Source: Trichobilharzia szidati (Eukaryota; Platyhelminthes; Trematoda; Strigeidida; Schistosomatidae). From it: a DNA stretch of 64,000 bases. Where the stretch lies: contig OX235272.1 in the NCBI GenBank assembly GCA_944472155.2, positions 96,850,020 through 96,914,019 on the forward strand, read 5' to 3'. Shown piece after piece: positions 23,690-35,619 of this stretch (the stretch's first letter is position 1; each line of letters starts with the position of its first letter). Both the position numbers and the translations under genes were made by a program. The notes under the pieces are model-generated. The model did no database searches and was not told the DNA's origin. It worked only from the letters and a program-made list of their open reading frames with translations.

Positions 23690-25210
23690 TTTCTCCTCAC
23701 CATGTATGTCTGCTTCGATTAAGAAGGATAAACTCCGTTCATAAGGGACATCAAAAATGTTTTAAACAAACGAAGAGGGAGATCAGGGCAACAATTTTTC
23801 GGAAAGACGAGGGAATTGAGTCAGGTACAGGATTATCGGAGAATTTCAGTGAAATGATTGCACTTTTTATGACGTCAACTGTCAAGCATATATTTGACGG
23901 TGATTTGTCTGTTACGGAGTCAAATTCGATGCATGCAGAAATGTCGTTTACGTACGAATCAGAAAAGTGCTTGTTAAAGAGTTCAGTTATGCCTGCATCA
24001 TCCTTAACAGCAACATTATTATGAAGAGTGTAGGGAATGTTACCTTGTTTCGCCGCAGTCTCTTTTAAACAGTTTGCGAAGTGGACTGATCTTGCAACTG
24101 CTCTTGAGGGCAACAAGTTCTTCCTTATGGGTTTTATTGACATAATCTGATCTGATTTTGTCTATTACTTTAAGGATACTAACGGGCGGGGAGAAGTCCA
24201 TAGATTTATTATAACTTTTACGGAGTCTTCTTAGCTTGTTGCTGTTAGCATTACGTATACATAGTTGAGTTACACATTTGCGTTTGGATTGATGTCAAGG
24301 GATAGATTCTCTGAAATAAATTGATATGTTGGAGTAGAAACTGACAAGAACAGAATGAATTTCTGCTGAGGAGAAGAAAGTATCCTAGTCTTGGCAATGA
24401 ATAAAAGGCACTGTTGTTTTCTACCTAGCCTTTGAAAAGTCTCTGACTTTTATTGTCCGGTGACGGTCTTTAGTTGACACACTTGTTGATAGGTTGAAGG
24501 TAGAAATAACCGTGTTGTGGTCGATAACAGGGAACAAAGGCCCAACTCTAGTGCTGACGTGGAGAATGTTGTGTGTGAAAATAAGATCCGGGATTTTGGA
24601 TTTACGTGTGAGGTGATTAACATTTTGTGCCCATCCATAGAATTCAACCGTATTTATAAAACGATTAGGGTATGCAGGAGCGTTTAGGCTATTCCACTGG
24701 ATACCAGGCATGTTAAAGTCGCCAGCCATAATTTTATAGTTAAAATTTAGAGGAGAGACGTGTTCGAAAATTTCTCATAAATGGCCCGTTGTTTTGGCGT
24801 CAGAATTGGGTGGGCGGTATATATACCCCAATAAAAGCCCAATATTTAAGTTAGTGTTTAGTGAACCCCATACTCCATCTGTCAGTGAGCAGTCCAGAAC
24901 ATCAACTTCTACAGCATGGAATTTGTTACTAGAAGAAATAAGACGACCACCTCAATGACCCTCTTCTCTGCCATGTCTAAAGCGTGTGTATCCTGGGGAT
25001 TTTAACAGCCTGTCATTGAAGTCAGATGGTAGCCAGGTCTCGGTAATTAACAATACTGAAGGCATACTAAGTGAAATTAACGAGTGAAGATACGGAATTT
25101 TATTACAGATAAAAGGAGCGTTTGTGAGGAAAAGAGTAGAAGATCTTAGATCAGTGGTGAGGGCTGAGGCAAAATGAGGGAGATGATGTTGTGATTCTGC
25201 TAAGGTTAAG
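23690..25210 (-). pseudogene. LINE ORF2: endonuclease and start of RT
   Basis: The endonuclease can be read as NAPFICNKIPYLHS, LLITETWLPSDFND (catalytic Glu), RFRHGREEG then a stop, LLLGYIYRPPNSD, MAGDFNMPGIQWNS and VIDHNTV, where the usual Ser of SDH is Ile. The RT N-terminal part follows at 24143 (ELFNKHFSDSYVND, LKFSDNPVPDSIPSSFRK) and fades after NGVYPS at about 23700. At least three stops or frameshifts; no RT palm remains. Confidence 0.75.
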
Positions 25211-25412
25211 TGAAAACTAGATGACAGACTGACCGGTACATCGAGTGTTCGGTGCGTAAGGTATTCACCATTTTCTTTGAGGTTCTGCGAAAAAGAGGGT
25301 GTCCTTGGCTGATCGCTCAGTTCATGATCGCATGAAGACAGACATGCGGAAACTGGGGTATTCCGGGTGTCTGAAGAGTACAGATTTGAGGATTAGGAAA
25401 CACTGCTCGATA

Positions 25413-27237
25413 TCAGGTTGATTGGTGAAATTTCTGCCGTGTGTGGTAAAGTGAGAAAATGGTGAGGACATTGACTAACTGGAGCGTTATAAAAACGGTT
25501 TCGGTGTTGGGGAGTGTGTTTGCGGGGTTGCAGCATTTACTGGGTAGATCTCTAAACTGACTTTGCTGAGAGTTTAGGCGACTGAGTCCATGTGGTTGTG
25601 CACCTGTAATATGGACATAGTTATATTCGGTATTATGCCGCCTCATAGTAAAATTTGGGTAGCTGCGACTAGTTGTATTAAAATGGTGAGTATAAGGGAA
25701 GGAGAAGGGCTGGCTGATCTCACTACTATTTAGTACCTTAGACGTTCTTTTAGAAGATTTAAGCGCATGAGTAATACAGGATACTGAATCAGACTTGACA
25801 GAGTGTATGCCAGGAACAGGAATTCTGTTCCTGACATTTTTACTCTCAATCTTAGAGTTAAATGGGAAGGTATTACAAGGGTCTGCAATACTTCTAGTAT
25901 GGATGGTATAACCTTTATTGGTACCATTTGCGGCAGGGTAGTCCTTTCCAGGTTGCATTACAACTGGAGACATACTGGATTTAGTGCTGGTAGCCATACC
26001 AAGCTTCATTTTTAGATCACCACGCAAGGGGCTTCTTGTAAGGTTAGCGCCAGGTTGTGAGTCAATATCAATGGGTCTGGCAGTATCTTTTTGGTAACTG
26101 ATTTCACCTACTGGGATACTTTGCCTTGCATGACGTTGCGTTGGTGTCCTGTCGTGAATAATACGTATGTTTTTAAAGCTGCTTATTCTTCTAAAAAGGT
26201 GCTAGCTATTGACAAATCAGCTTGCATCCACAATGCTATTAAATTCGAACATTTTTGGACAGGATGTATTAGATGAAGATTTACGCAATCGTTTGCAGGT
26301 ACAATGGGAATCCGGCATTTCACATGCCTTTAAAAGTGTGTCTTTCAACGTTTTAATGTTGGCATTGTCAGGCACATTGAAAACGATTGCATTATATATG
26401 CATTGAACACGCTTTATCACTTCCATGGAAATGTGATCAATAATTCTCTCACAAGAATGTAATGTGTCATAGTCGGGGTAATCAGCAGGCTTAATCAGAT
26501 ACCTTAGAGGCAAGAGATCATGAACTAATGGGAGAATGCTTGTACTTGCTGGATTATTGGCTTGGGTGGATTTGTGTTGCGTAGATAATGGGTTGTTGCT
26601 TTTTCGAATACGTCATTAGGATGGCGACCACGTGTTGTTGATGACCGATGGAAATTTTTAAAATGGGAGGCTTTATCGTTGATAGCAGAGGCGGTGCTAT
26701 AATCTATCTTCTATACTGTCACATGTGTACCCCGCCTAAAACCACGGATCTGAGTAGAACTAGATGACAGCAAATCTGCCTGTATATTGCAAGGATTATG
26801 TAGGCCAACGTCTATGGTTACAAAGCACTTAGGGGAGCTATCATTTCTTTTGACAAAGCGAAAAGAATTGATACTAATAAGTATAGATGGTGGTGAGGCT
26901 ATATGTATATTCGAACCTTCTGACTGATAGTTCCGCGCAGGGTATTTGGGTAGTGCGGATTCTACGGCGCCAAAGGAGCTGATATCTGATCTTTTATTGA
27001 GATCCAGTGTGGCTTGCTAGGCATCCACAATACCTGTCTCACAACTATTACTATACTCCTGTAAATATCCATAATAAAATTACTTGTTACGCAAGACGGG
27101 GAAGAGGTAATATTATCTGACCTGCGCTTATTTAGCTTCCGTGTCAGATCACGGAAATGTGCATTATCATGCTGTTTATTCTTGCTTGATTTATGTCTTT
27201 TGCCAAAGTTCTCAGCCGATAATGACTTGATTGCCAT
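25413..27237 (-). pseudogene. LINE ORF1, decayed
   Basis: Starts with ATG at 27237 and a basic N-terminus (FGKRHKSSKNKQ). A conserved middle block at about 26400-26230 (FNVPDNANIKTLKDTLLKAC, then a CTCKRLRKS motif) equals the domain in the other ORF1. A basic Ser/Thr-rich C-terminal region stays open from 26027 to 25413. Breaks lie around 26960-26520 and 26200-26030. It lies directly 5' of the endonuclease frame, as in the other element. Confidence 0.65.
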
Positions 27238-27774
27238 TTTGTATAAATTTACTAACCAGATGATGGACTGCAGGTATATGAGTCCTAGATTATTTGATGC
27301 TATGTCAAGAAACACAAATGTAATATGGACACCGAAGGTCGGATACTAGATGTGTTAACACCTTAGACAGTAACTTGAAACAGAAGAAACAGTAAGAATA
27401 ATATCCAACGTCAAGAAAGGCAAATTTCGATACAAACACTATTGCTATTCATAACTAATTATTAATGCTAAAAATATTATCGAAAAAATGAGAATACGAA
27501 AGAAAAGAATAAAAACACTAAAATCACCCCGAAAAGTAACACAAACTACGAACGCGATAGCCTGCAAACAGAATAGTAATCATATCCCAGTAAGCCTATG
27601 CATTCATGAGACCCCCTTCGCACCATATTTTCGGGTGAATTTCAGTTCAAAATGTCTAGTTGCCTATTGGACAAGAGGTTTGATAATGATTTGTGTTTTA
27701 CTGTTTCAGCGCCATTGCTATGGTTTTAGGCAGTTTTTAGTTTGTACTCTTAAAGCGCTCATTTTGTCTGAGAT
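27238..27774. other. upstream region of the heavy-chain gene
   Basis: About 540 bp between the LINE ORF1 and the heavy-chain ATG. Any promoter and 5' UTR should lie here, but no TATA box or splice-leader acceptor can be assigned with confidence. Confidence 0.3.
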
Positions 27775-30700
27775 ATGAGTTTAAGTGGCACGAACGGGAG
27801 AGTTCCTTGTGATGAAGAAGTTGGGTTTCTTCCATCTAAAAATACCTCTGATACCAATGAAAGTAATAAGGCTTCTATGGACACTTATCGTCTTCTTACG
27901 AGGGAAGATCTGATGCAACTCGATTCTAAGGAACCTATGTGGCGCCGTCTTCGATGGGGTTTATTTATACTGTTTTGGATTGTTTGGGTTGGATTGTTGT
28001 TGGCTGCAATTCTGATAATAGTTTTCACTCCAAAATGTCCACCACGACCGAATCTTCCATTTTGGCGATCAAGCATTGGTTATTGGGTAGACCCATTCGC
28101 GTTTAGAGACTCGTCAGGTGATAAAATTGGTGACTTTAAAGGTAAAGTGCATATTCATATTGTTCCTAACTTTCAGGCTTGGTTGATAGACTCGACTATA
28201 TAAAAAATACACTAGGGGCGGGTTTCGTTGTTCTGACGTCTATGTTCTCTGGTTATTACTCAAATGATGAGAAAATATTTGGTCTTGTGGATGATTTCTA
28301 CACACCTGATACTGCTGCTGGCAGTATCGAAGATTTTAGATATTTCGTCAAGTCGTGCCACAAGAGCGGTGTTTATGTTGTTTTAACTATGGACTTTAAC
28401 AGTGTCTCCACAAAGCATTCATGGGCTAAAAATGCGTCGCTGCTTGAACCATATAAAACTGGAAAGGTCTGTTTTAATTTGTCACTCATATTGCCGTTTT
28501 AGTTTTCACGTTTGGGTGAGGACGCTAAAACAACCATAGGTGGCTCTGATTACTATTCTGTTTTCGGTGCAAATGTTGTGGATCTCAATCTCAAGGAATC
28601 AGGAGCACTAGATAACGTGATTGTAAGTTTTACTAGTGTGTATTTATATGCATTCGACCACTTGTTCTCCTTAGGATGTGACGAAGTTTTGGCTGAGCGA
28701 AGGGATAGACGGTATCCTTTTAGACAATGTTGCTTTCTACGTTGAGAATGCTGAGAACCCTAGTGATTCACTTGTAACATCGGTGGGTTTTAAATACTAG
28801 TCATATGTTTGTAGCAGGAATCACAGTGGTTTAAGAGTTATCCAACTTCCCAGATATATACAAATGAGTCATTGGAATTTGTCCAAAAAATCAGAAAGGT
28901 TGTTGACGAAGTGTCGCAGTCAAGCGGGAAACCAAAGTAAGTTGTTTTGTTGTGTTATTCTCCTAGATTACTAGCGGTGGACGCTGGAAATACCGGATAT
29001 GGTGTTGGTGAGATGGAAGATACGGCTATGAAGTTCTTAGGTACGGAAGAATCACCTGGGGCGCATGCGGTAGTGAGCCGTCAGTTTGTTAATCAACGTG
29101 GATGGTAAAGTTAACTGCTTTCTAGAAACATTGTTTTAGGAAAGCCACCCCTAGTAAGGCGGAACTGACAAACAACGACATTGTTGCATATGACAAGCTG
29201 AAGGTAGATGACCGACATTCTATGATTTTGACAGCCGCTTCACCAAGTGACCCAAGAAAGAATGATGTAGTGTCGTTGGCATCCACACTTTTGCTTCCAG
29301 GTGAGAAAATTACCGAAATGTGTGTGCGAGCTTGATTGCTCTAGTTGAATTTTTAAAATTTATGCGAATTTCTTCCAGTGTGTCGGTTTTGGATTTTCAC
29401 GGTAGTCCTCTCGATGTACATTTAATGCATGTAGGGAGACGCAAAATCCCTTGCTGCGATCCTCGAGACGCTAGGAACGAAAACTGGAGACAGTTGGTGA
29501 AATGGAAGGAAAACTGTTCCCAATGGCTTAGATGCACTCACTACTTATGAACGCTCGCCTTCATTAAATTCTCGTTAATTTTCAAGCTATTTTCCTTTCC
29601 CCCGTACAAATCGAATTGTTATAGTTTCTTTTTTCCTATTTTTGTGTGGTATATGGAGTTTGTCAACTCGGAGTACTGCACTTTTGCACAAAGTTCTACA
29701 TTCGGAAATTCATTTCAAAGGGAAACAAACGAGGGCTAAATTTGTTCGTTAAGACATCGGAGTTTATGAATAAATATCTCTTATTAGTTTTGGTATAATG
29801 AAGCTCAAGTGGCTATTGTTGGTGCTATTCTTGGAGAGACAGGCTACCTACACTGCAAGTCACACAGACGTCTTGTGAAAAGTGGCGATTTTGTGTGCAA
29901 TTATTAATTGGTATGTAAATCACATAACTAGGTCGAAAACAAGTATAATAAGAGTAAAACAAGCATATATCAACTTGGTGAGTTTCCGAGCTGCGCACAG
30001 AGGGTTAGTGTAACAAGTTTTGTTTCTCGACGAGTATAGATCAGGGCAGACTCCAACACCACTTCGGATGGTTACGAGGATCACTATCAGAGTCTCTGTC
30101 TCAGACGTTACTGGTCAGATATATAGACTAACTTTTCCTAAAAACAACCTTAAAACCACGTAACTCAGTTTGGGCTCTCCGTATAGTACACTTCTAATTA
30201 ATTCAACCTCTAAAATTTGTTTTTCTATCAGTAATTACAGGCAGGCAAAGAAAACATTCAAATGATAACTATTTTGCATATATTTGGCAGTTTTCCATCA
30301 AAGGACTAGGGATATAGTTTTTGGAGAACATTTGGGTTTCTGTCCCACTCGTATGTTCTATTTGTTGCTGATGTATAATAAAGATTCTACAACGATATCT
30401 GTTGTGGTCCAGGAAGTTAGTACATCTCTACTCGAGCAAAACTGGTGCCTACTCGGCAACGAATCTAGTTGATATTGTATTTATACAGGAAGTGGCATTC
30501 AAACTATTCGATCTGAGCTCCGAAACATGTGCTATGATATGTTGGGAACCGAATTTTCAGTTACTGGGGAAAGTTATGGAGATCAATTCTGTGGTACAAA
30601 TTTATAATCTGCATCGCTATACAGTAAACATGGACGTAAAATTAATTAGTTCGTAAACTTACGAGTTATGTAGATTGCTCGAGACACCTGAATAAAACTC

Positions 30701-33700
30701 CCTAGTCAGTAAAGTTTTATATTCGGCAATGTGTCATTTCGAGAGTTTGCATTCCTTAGATTATTGGTAAATTTTACAGTATATTTGGAATTTCTTTTTC
30801 GTTTCTGATAATCATCCAGGAACTTCACTGCTGTACTATGGTTCTGAATTAAATATTGAACTAAAGAGCACAGATACCGTCTTTGATTTTTATCCGTTTG
30901 ATAAAAAAGCCATATTCCCTACTTCAAGTGACACTAACGTCCTCCTTTCTCACTTGGCGATGCCATGGGATCAGTCTGGAATAGGTTTTTCAGCTGAACT
31001 TTCTAACTCAACTTCGTTTACAACTTATATAAAGAATTTTGGTATCAGTGAAACAGTCGAGGTGGGTCAATTTTCTGAATTTCTCAAAAATATTTTTGTT
31101 TGAAAGTATTTTGCACTTTGATATTTGTCTTCTTCCCTTTCCCCCCACAGAAAATCCGTGTCCGGCAAAGTTTAATCTTTTATAGATGCGCGACCCAGCC
31201 ACTCAGTTGCCTAAAAAGTTATAAAATATGCAGACTGCAGCAGTGGTATGCGTCTTTGTAACATTGTGTATTTTCGCTGAAATAGATCAGTTCACTCTAT
31301 TTCATAGAGTTTATACCAGTTGCCCCTTCAGATGGTAATAGCTTAGACAGTTTTAATCAGTTATGGAATGCCTTGTTTGCTGACCGCCTTTAAAAATTCT
31401 GATGTTTGCCTGATGTCCTATATCACCTAGGTGATAAGTTGTGGGACTGTTGAGTGAGTCTGAGGGGTGGACTTTCCGAAATTCATTGGACAAGCTTGGT
31501 AGAAAATCGTCTCTGTCACTCATAGCAGTAAACACTGGTTCTCTACAAAATTTCACTTCACCCTTACTTAGCTTTTATGGTTCAACTTGATGTTTGCCAT
31601 CTTCCTTCCTACTAACTAATTCATTCTGATGCTTTTGTTGTCTCATACGTCGCCCATTTTGTTTTGACAATCCTCCCACTCCTAAGTGTGTTTGATTTCA
31701 TCTTTAAATTCGAGAATATTCAACCCCTTTTAGTTGGGGAATGTTTCTACATTGCTCAATATTTATTTGTTGATGTATTCATAATTATCAAGAGTATTCA
31801 AAGTAGCGTTCACTACATTACATTGGTGTAACGAAGAAGAGATTGATTTTTATCCTGACATGTCTGATGACGTCTTGAGCCACTGTTGAGTTTCACGACC
31901 TGTGGGCAACCACACTGGATAACGTGGTGCACCGCTGGTGCTAACTCAACAGAAATACCCTTGTAACCATATATATATGTAAATATAAATATGTTTCAGT
32001 CATTTGGACCAGTGTCAACGCACCCCAGCACCTCCACTCATTTTTACAATTGTATCATGGATACAAGTAAATATGCTCGTTATTGCTTGTATCAATTCGT
32101 ACATAAATACAACTGTACAACTATTAAAGTGGGAATGGACAAATGTAGACGTGAAAGTAACAACACAGATCAAATAAAGTCCAATGAGTGTTCGTAACTT
32201 CAAAAGACGATAAAGAAATGACATATCTTCATGTTTTCGCCAGAAAACTCCAGCCCTTAATATTTAGCATCCTGAGGTCTCCAGACAGACTACCCACATT
32301 TGCCTGTCACAGTCAATGGTTTCATTCTTTGATTTGATCACCCTGGAATGATTTCCATCTGATCTTTATCCACTTATAATTTCGCGATCGGGAAAACTGT
32401 TTCAGCATGTGTGATTACGGCATGAGCCTGAGTCAACGAAAATGCACAGCATGATCAATCGAGTTGGGTTTCTTTCCTATAACTCCAGATCTTACGGCAG
32501 CATTACATGCGGTGTTCCACTCTAGGTTAACAATATAACATCGACACAGTATAAACCCATGTAGTAGTTTCGTACATCTTGTTACATGATGATTATTCAC
32601 TTATCACTATGGTTTATTTGTCAGTATATAAATTTATCAGGTCGATGAGTTTGACAGTGAAAAATTTTCGTCGAGTTATGCATTTCTTGGAAGCAACGAG
32701 TGGGTCGTCCCAGGGTGACATGGAGGGGATCGTATGGGGAAGAGATGAGAGAGTTTGGTCAATCGTGGACCCAACTAAAGAGGACGGCAGAAAACAGAAC
32801 AAAGTGGAGATGTGTTGTTGAAGCCCTATGTTCCACTCGGAACGCAAGGGAATAATGATAAACATGCACTTCTTCCTGTGTGTTTGGATACAAATACCCA
32901 CAGTTGCATAGGGTTGGCGGAACTCATTCTTATATACACCACTTCAATAAGCTTCATCCATGTGAAAACCTATGTGAGGGACATCACTGAATTATATCTC
33001 GAATTCCGGTTTCTAACCAGTCAGCCATATGATTAGTTGTCGTATAGTTTTAAACCCGTATAATATTTTGTTTTGTGATTTTATGTAGCTGGCGAAGGTT
33101 GAGTCACAATTTAATGGTTTATAAGTAGGCGAGAAGCCTCTGAAGGTGAGGTAACTAGTCATCCTTTCATCACCGCGTCATATCTTTTCTGTGCTAAGTA
33201 TGCTTTAACGATATCCGTTGAGTGTTTTTGGCGATATATCACTTCGTGGACCTACCGATTATGGTTTATTTGTAGATGACTGTTTGACGTACATGCTCAA
33301 TGTAACTCGGGCAGTCTCCTTAGTTGGCCGGTGGAGTCCTCTTCTGGGAAATAGGAATATGATTTTGCATCTCCATGTAAGTTGCTGAGTCTACCACCAG
33401 AAGTTTTTCCTCCATAGTGAGAGAACTCAGCTGCTAGAAATACCTCGTCGAACGCATGCTGGGTTTATCTTGGGACATGAAGGAAGATTATTTCGTCGAT
33501 GAAATCCACACAGACCATAAACAACTACAATAATTATGCGCAATGACCTTGGGTTGTGATAGTAAAATACCTAGACATGGGAAGGACCCTTGAATTAAGT
33601 TTTCTGAATAGTTTTAAAGTGGTTACGAATTTCTCGTGTAATATTGTATTTTTATTTTACCTCTGCTAAGTATTTTCATGCCATAGATATTAGAATTATG

Positions 33701-35014
33701 CTTAGACTCGAAATACATGACCTTCGTTTTCCTTGTTGACACTGTTTTGGAGATAACTTTGATTCAACATGCTCACATACACTTTTCTTCTTGTAATCTA
33801 TTTAGTCTGCGTCAGCAAGTGGTCGGGGAGTTACTCCATTCAGCCTCGTCCAGAGTCTTATATCAGTTAGTAAAAATGAAAGCATGTTATGGGGCGACTT
33901 CAAATTATTGAAACCTACTCCTACGGTAAGTCACTACCTCCTCGTTTAAAAAGGCGTCGTAGTGTTGATTATTTTACAGAGTTGAACTGTGTATTATTTG
34001 TGTACGTATACGGCTGTCAACGACCTAGTTCGACTAACGTTATTCTTCACTCATGAACATTTACCTAAAATAGAATCGTACGATTTCTGTCATTCACATT
34101 TCGTGCTCTAAGTCTTAAACTAGCTTATATTTCTTCGTTTATACATGCAGAATAAAATGTATAACAAGTAAAAGTTGTAATGTTTCATAAGTCAGATTTT
34201 CTACTGTTTATTTATGGAAAATAATCGTGGTCTTACTACGTAAACAATCTATGGAATGAGAACTTCTACTAACATATGCTTTACTTTTGTTTCTCAAATT
34301 TTAATGTAACAAGTTTTTACAGTTGTCAGCTCGTTTTCTCTTGTAGTGTAGGGAAAAGGAAATTGCCAGCACTAAAATAGCAGTGTAGGAGGACACTAGA
34401 GAAAATCCTCTGACGTTGACTAGTGTCACTCAACTAAAGCGCAAATAAATCACTATATATGTTTAAAACCGCGTTTTTTAGCTTTGGTAAGTATTAGAAA
34501 GACTTTCTTATCATTGCTCTTAAAGATGAACAGTATTGTTACATGGGTGTGAAACGAAAGCAGGTACAAGGAGAATATTTCAAATTTGTCAGTCATCGAA
34601 TTTTTTTATAAGTCTGTCGAGGCATTTCGCTAGAAAGTTTTTAAAAATCTCATTATCTGTTTTGCTTTTACGTTGCAGTCTAGACAGCAGCATTCAGAAT
34701 ACAGAATTTTGAGTATTTGTCGTATTTATGCCAAAAATTTATATTATTATCTTTTTCTGTTACAGACACAGGATTTGAAGTTCCAAATATTCGAGCGCAA
34801 AGCTGAAGGCTTTCCGGCATCCATAGTTGTACTACGTAAAGATGAAAGCACTGCTAGTGGAACTTTCAGTTTTTCTACTGTTTGCCCGCGTATCATTCCA
34901 AGGATAATATATCCACCGAATGACAAGTTTATAATTGGCGAAGCGGTTGACAGTGAACGCGTCTACCTAAAGTCTAGTGGAGAGGCGATAGTTTATGTAT
35001 TTGACTGTGCATAA
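27775..35014 (+). CDS. SPRM1hc: SLC3A2/4F2hc-type amino-acid transporter heavy chain (SPRM1hc-like), nine exons
   Basis: Exons: 27775-28141, 28177-28466, 28503-28622, 28675-28782, 28818-28936, 28967-29104, 29140-29300, 30820-31061, 34679-35014. They total 1881 nt (626 aa) with every phase matching and GT/AG at every junction. The protein is a type II membrane glycoprotein: cytosolic N-terminus (about 70 aa), WRRLRWG before one membrane segment (LFILFWIVWVGLLLAAILII), then an amylase-like ectodomain. The start of the ectodomain carries WWR-type PFWRSSIGYWVDPFAFRDS. Family landmarks: GDFKGLVDRLDYIKNTLGAG, EGIDGILLDNVAFYVE, LLPGTSLLYYGSE. It lacks amylase catalytic logic, like other heavy chains. 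By homology it escorts a light-chain permease to the fluke surface through a disulphide (Cys after the membrane segment, FTPKCPP). The last exon start is the least certain, because an acceptor at 34767 would also keep frame. Confidence 0.88.
28142..28176 (+). other. 35-nt intron 1 of the heavy-chain gene (example of mini-introns)
   Basis: G|GTAAAG ... CTTTCAG. Introns 1-6 are 35, 36, 52, 35, 30 and 35 nt, close to the minimum size a spliceosome handles. Their size class is a known feature of 5' introns in schistosome genes. Confidence 0.85.
29301..30819 (+). other. intron 7 of the heavy-chain gene
   Basis: G|GTGAGAAA donor and CATCCAG acceptor (phase 1) join LLLPG to TSLLYYG, the conserved family junction. 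1.5 kb, AT-rich; no repeat was recognised inside. Confidence 0.75.
32265..33099 (+). repeat. left arm of an 835-bp inverted duplication
   Basis: Reads as the reverse complement of 38059-38893 (paired positions sum to 71158). Only a few substitutions were seen, for example GGAAGCAACG against GGTAGCAACG. The arm contains an RTE 3' end (32700-32863) plus about 430 bp before it and about 240 bp after it. Confidence 0.95.
32700..32863 (+). mobile_element. RTE-like LINE 3' end inside the left arm
   Basis: An intact C-terminal reading frame: GRPRVTWRGSYGEEM, QSWTQLKRTAENRTKWRC, VVEALCSTRNARE and TAA at 32853-32855, followed by the short tail AATGATAA. This is the conserved C-terminus of schistosome RTE-type LINEs (SR2/Perere-like). 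Upstream RT is not readable. Confidence 0.8.
33100..34678. other. intronic spacer between left arm and last exon
   Basis: AT-rich, part of intron 8. No feature recognised. Confidence 0.35.
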
Positions 35015-35619
35015 AATCTGCGTATTATCTATAATTGATTAATAGTATCCCTAGTTATTAGTTGTAGAGCTAATGGGACGTGTATCTTTATGTTCAAAGC
35101 TGTAATCTTTAACAAAATTAATGCTTAAGTTTACCAATATTTCCAACCAATTGACAAATATACTTGTTTTTGGATGGAATTTTATTTATTTATCTCAATA
35201 ACGAGTATACCGTTTACGAGTATTCCAAGTTGTTCAGGGAAGCTTGATGCATACAACAAAATATTTATTCTCTGTCTAGGTTAATAGGGTATGATTTGTA
35301 GTAAGATTTTATAAAAGCAGCACTTAAAGGATAGGTTAAAAAGATGAGGTGTATTATTTTTAATAAAAGAAGTCCTAATTGCATACATTCTGAGTATTAT
35401 TAACCTCATAAACTTGAAAGCTTCAGTCAGTTTTTGTAGAACGCCTTGAAAATGGCACTGAGCGATATGCATAGTGATCGATTCCAATCTCTAGAGACCC
35501 AGGAAACAATATTTGAGTACAGTCGCGCATTGTATATGAACGACAAGTCGTAATTTTCAAAAATTGTACAGGTGTTTAGGATTTCTTAATAGTGGATCTA
35601 GTGGAATGTCAACTTGTAT
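35015..35619. other. 3' flank of the heavy-chain gene
   Basis: Presumed 3' UTR and intergenic DNA. I find no canonical AATAAA close to the stop, so the polyadenylation site is unassigned. Confidence 0.3.

Larger units (their letters stand above)
23690..27237 (-). mobile_element. second CR1-like LINE, ORF1 + endonuclease + start of RT, 3'-truncated
   Basis: Right to left: ORF1 (27237-25413), ORF2 endonuclease (about 25210-24421) and the RT N-terminal part (24143 to about 23690). Then homology stops before the RT palm. Loss of the 3' side is not the usual LINE truncation, so a later deletion or rearrangement at about 23690 is likely. Sister of the copy at 6.3-10.8 kb but clearly diverged from it. 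Confidence 0.8.
31062..34678 (+). other. intron 8 of the heavy-chain gene, carries the left inverted-repeat arm
   Basis: GAG|GTGGGTC donor (phase 0) and a CGTTGCAG acceptor. 3.6 kb long. It contains the inverted-repeat arm 32265-33099. A small additional exon inside cannot be excluded. Confidence 0.6.

Noticed and set aside
23476..24024. 182-codon plus-strand open frame
   Set aside because: It is antisense to a LINE reverse-transcriptase segment on the minus strand and shows no domain of its own.
31149..31202. Additional heavy-chain exon after the CCCCCCACAG tract in intron 8
   Set aside because: The polypyrimidine tract is good, but the frame that follows (KIRVRQSLIFYRC) does not resemble the family and has no clear donor that keeps the reading frame.
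32579..33036. Small protein-coding genes in the inverted arms (80- and 74-codon frames)
   Set aside because: The RTE C-terminal frame on the same strand explains the conserved coding signal; the listed frames are out of register with it, and mirror copies exist only because the arms are duplicated.
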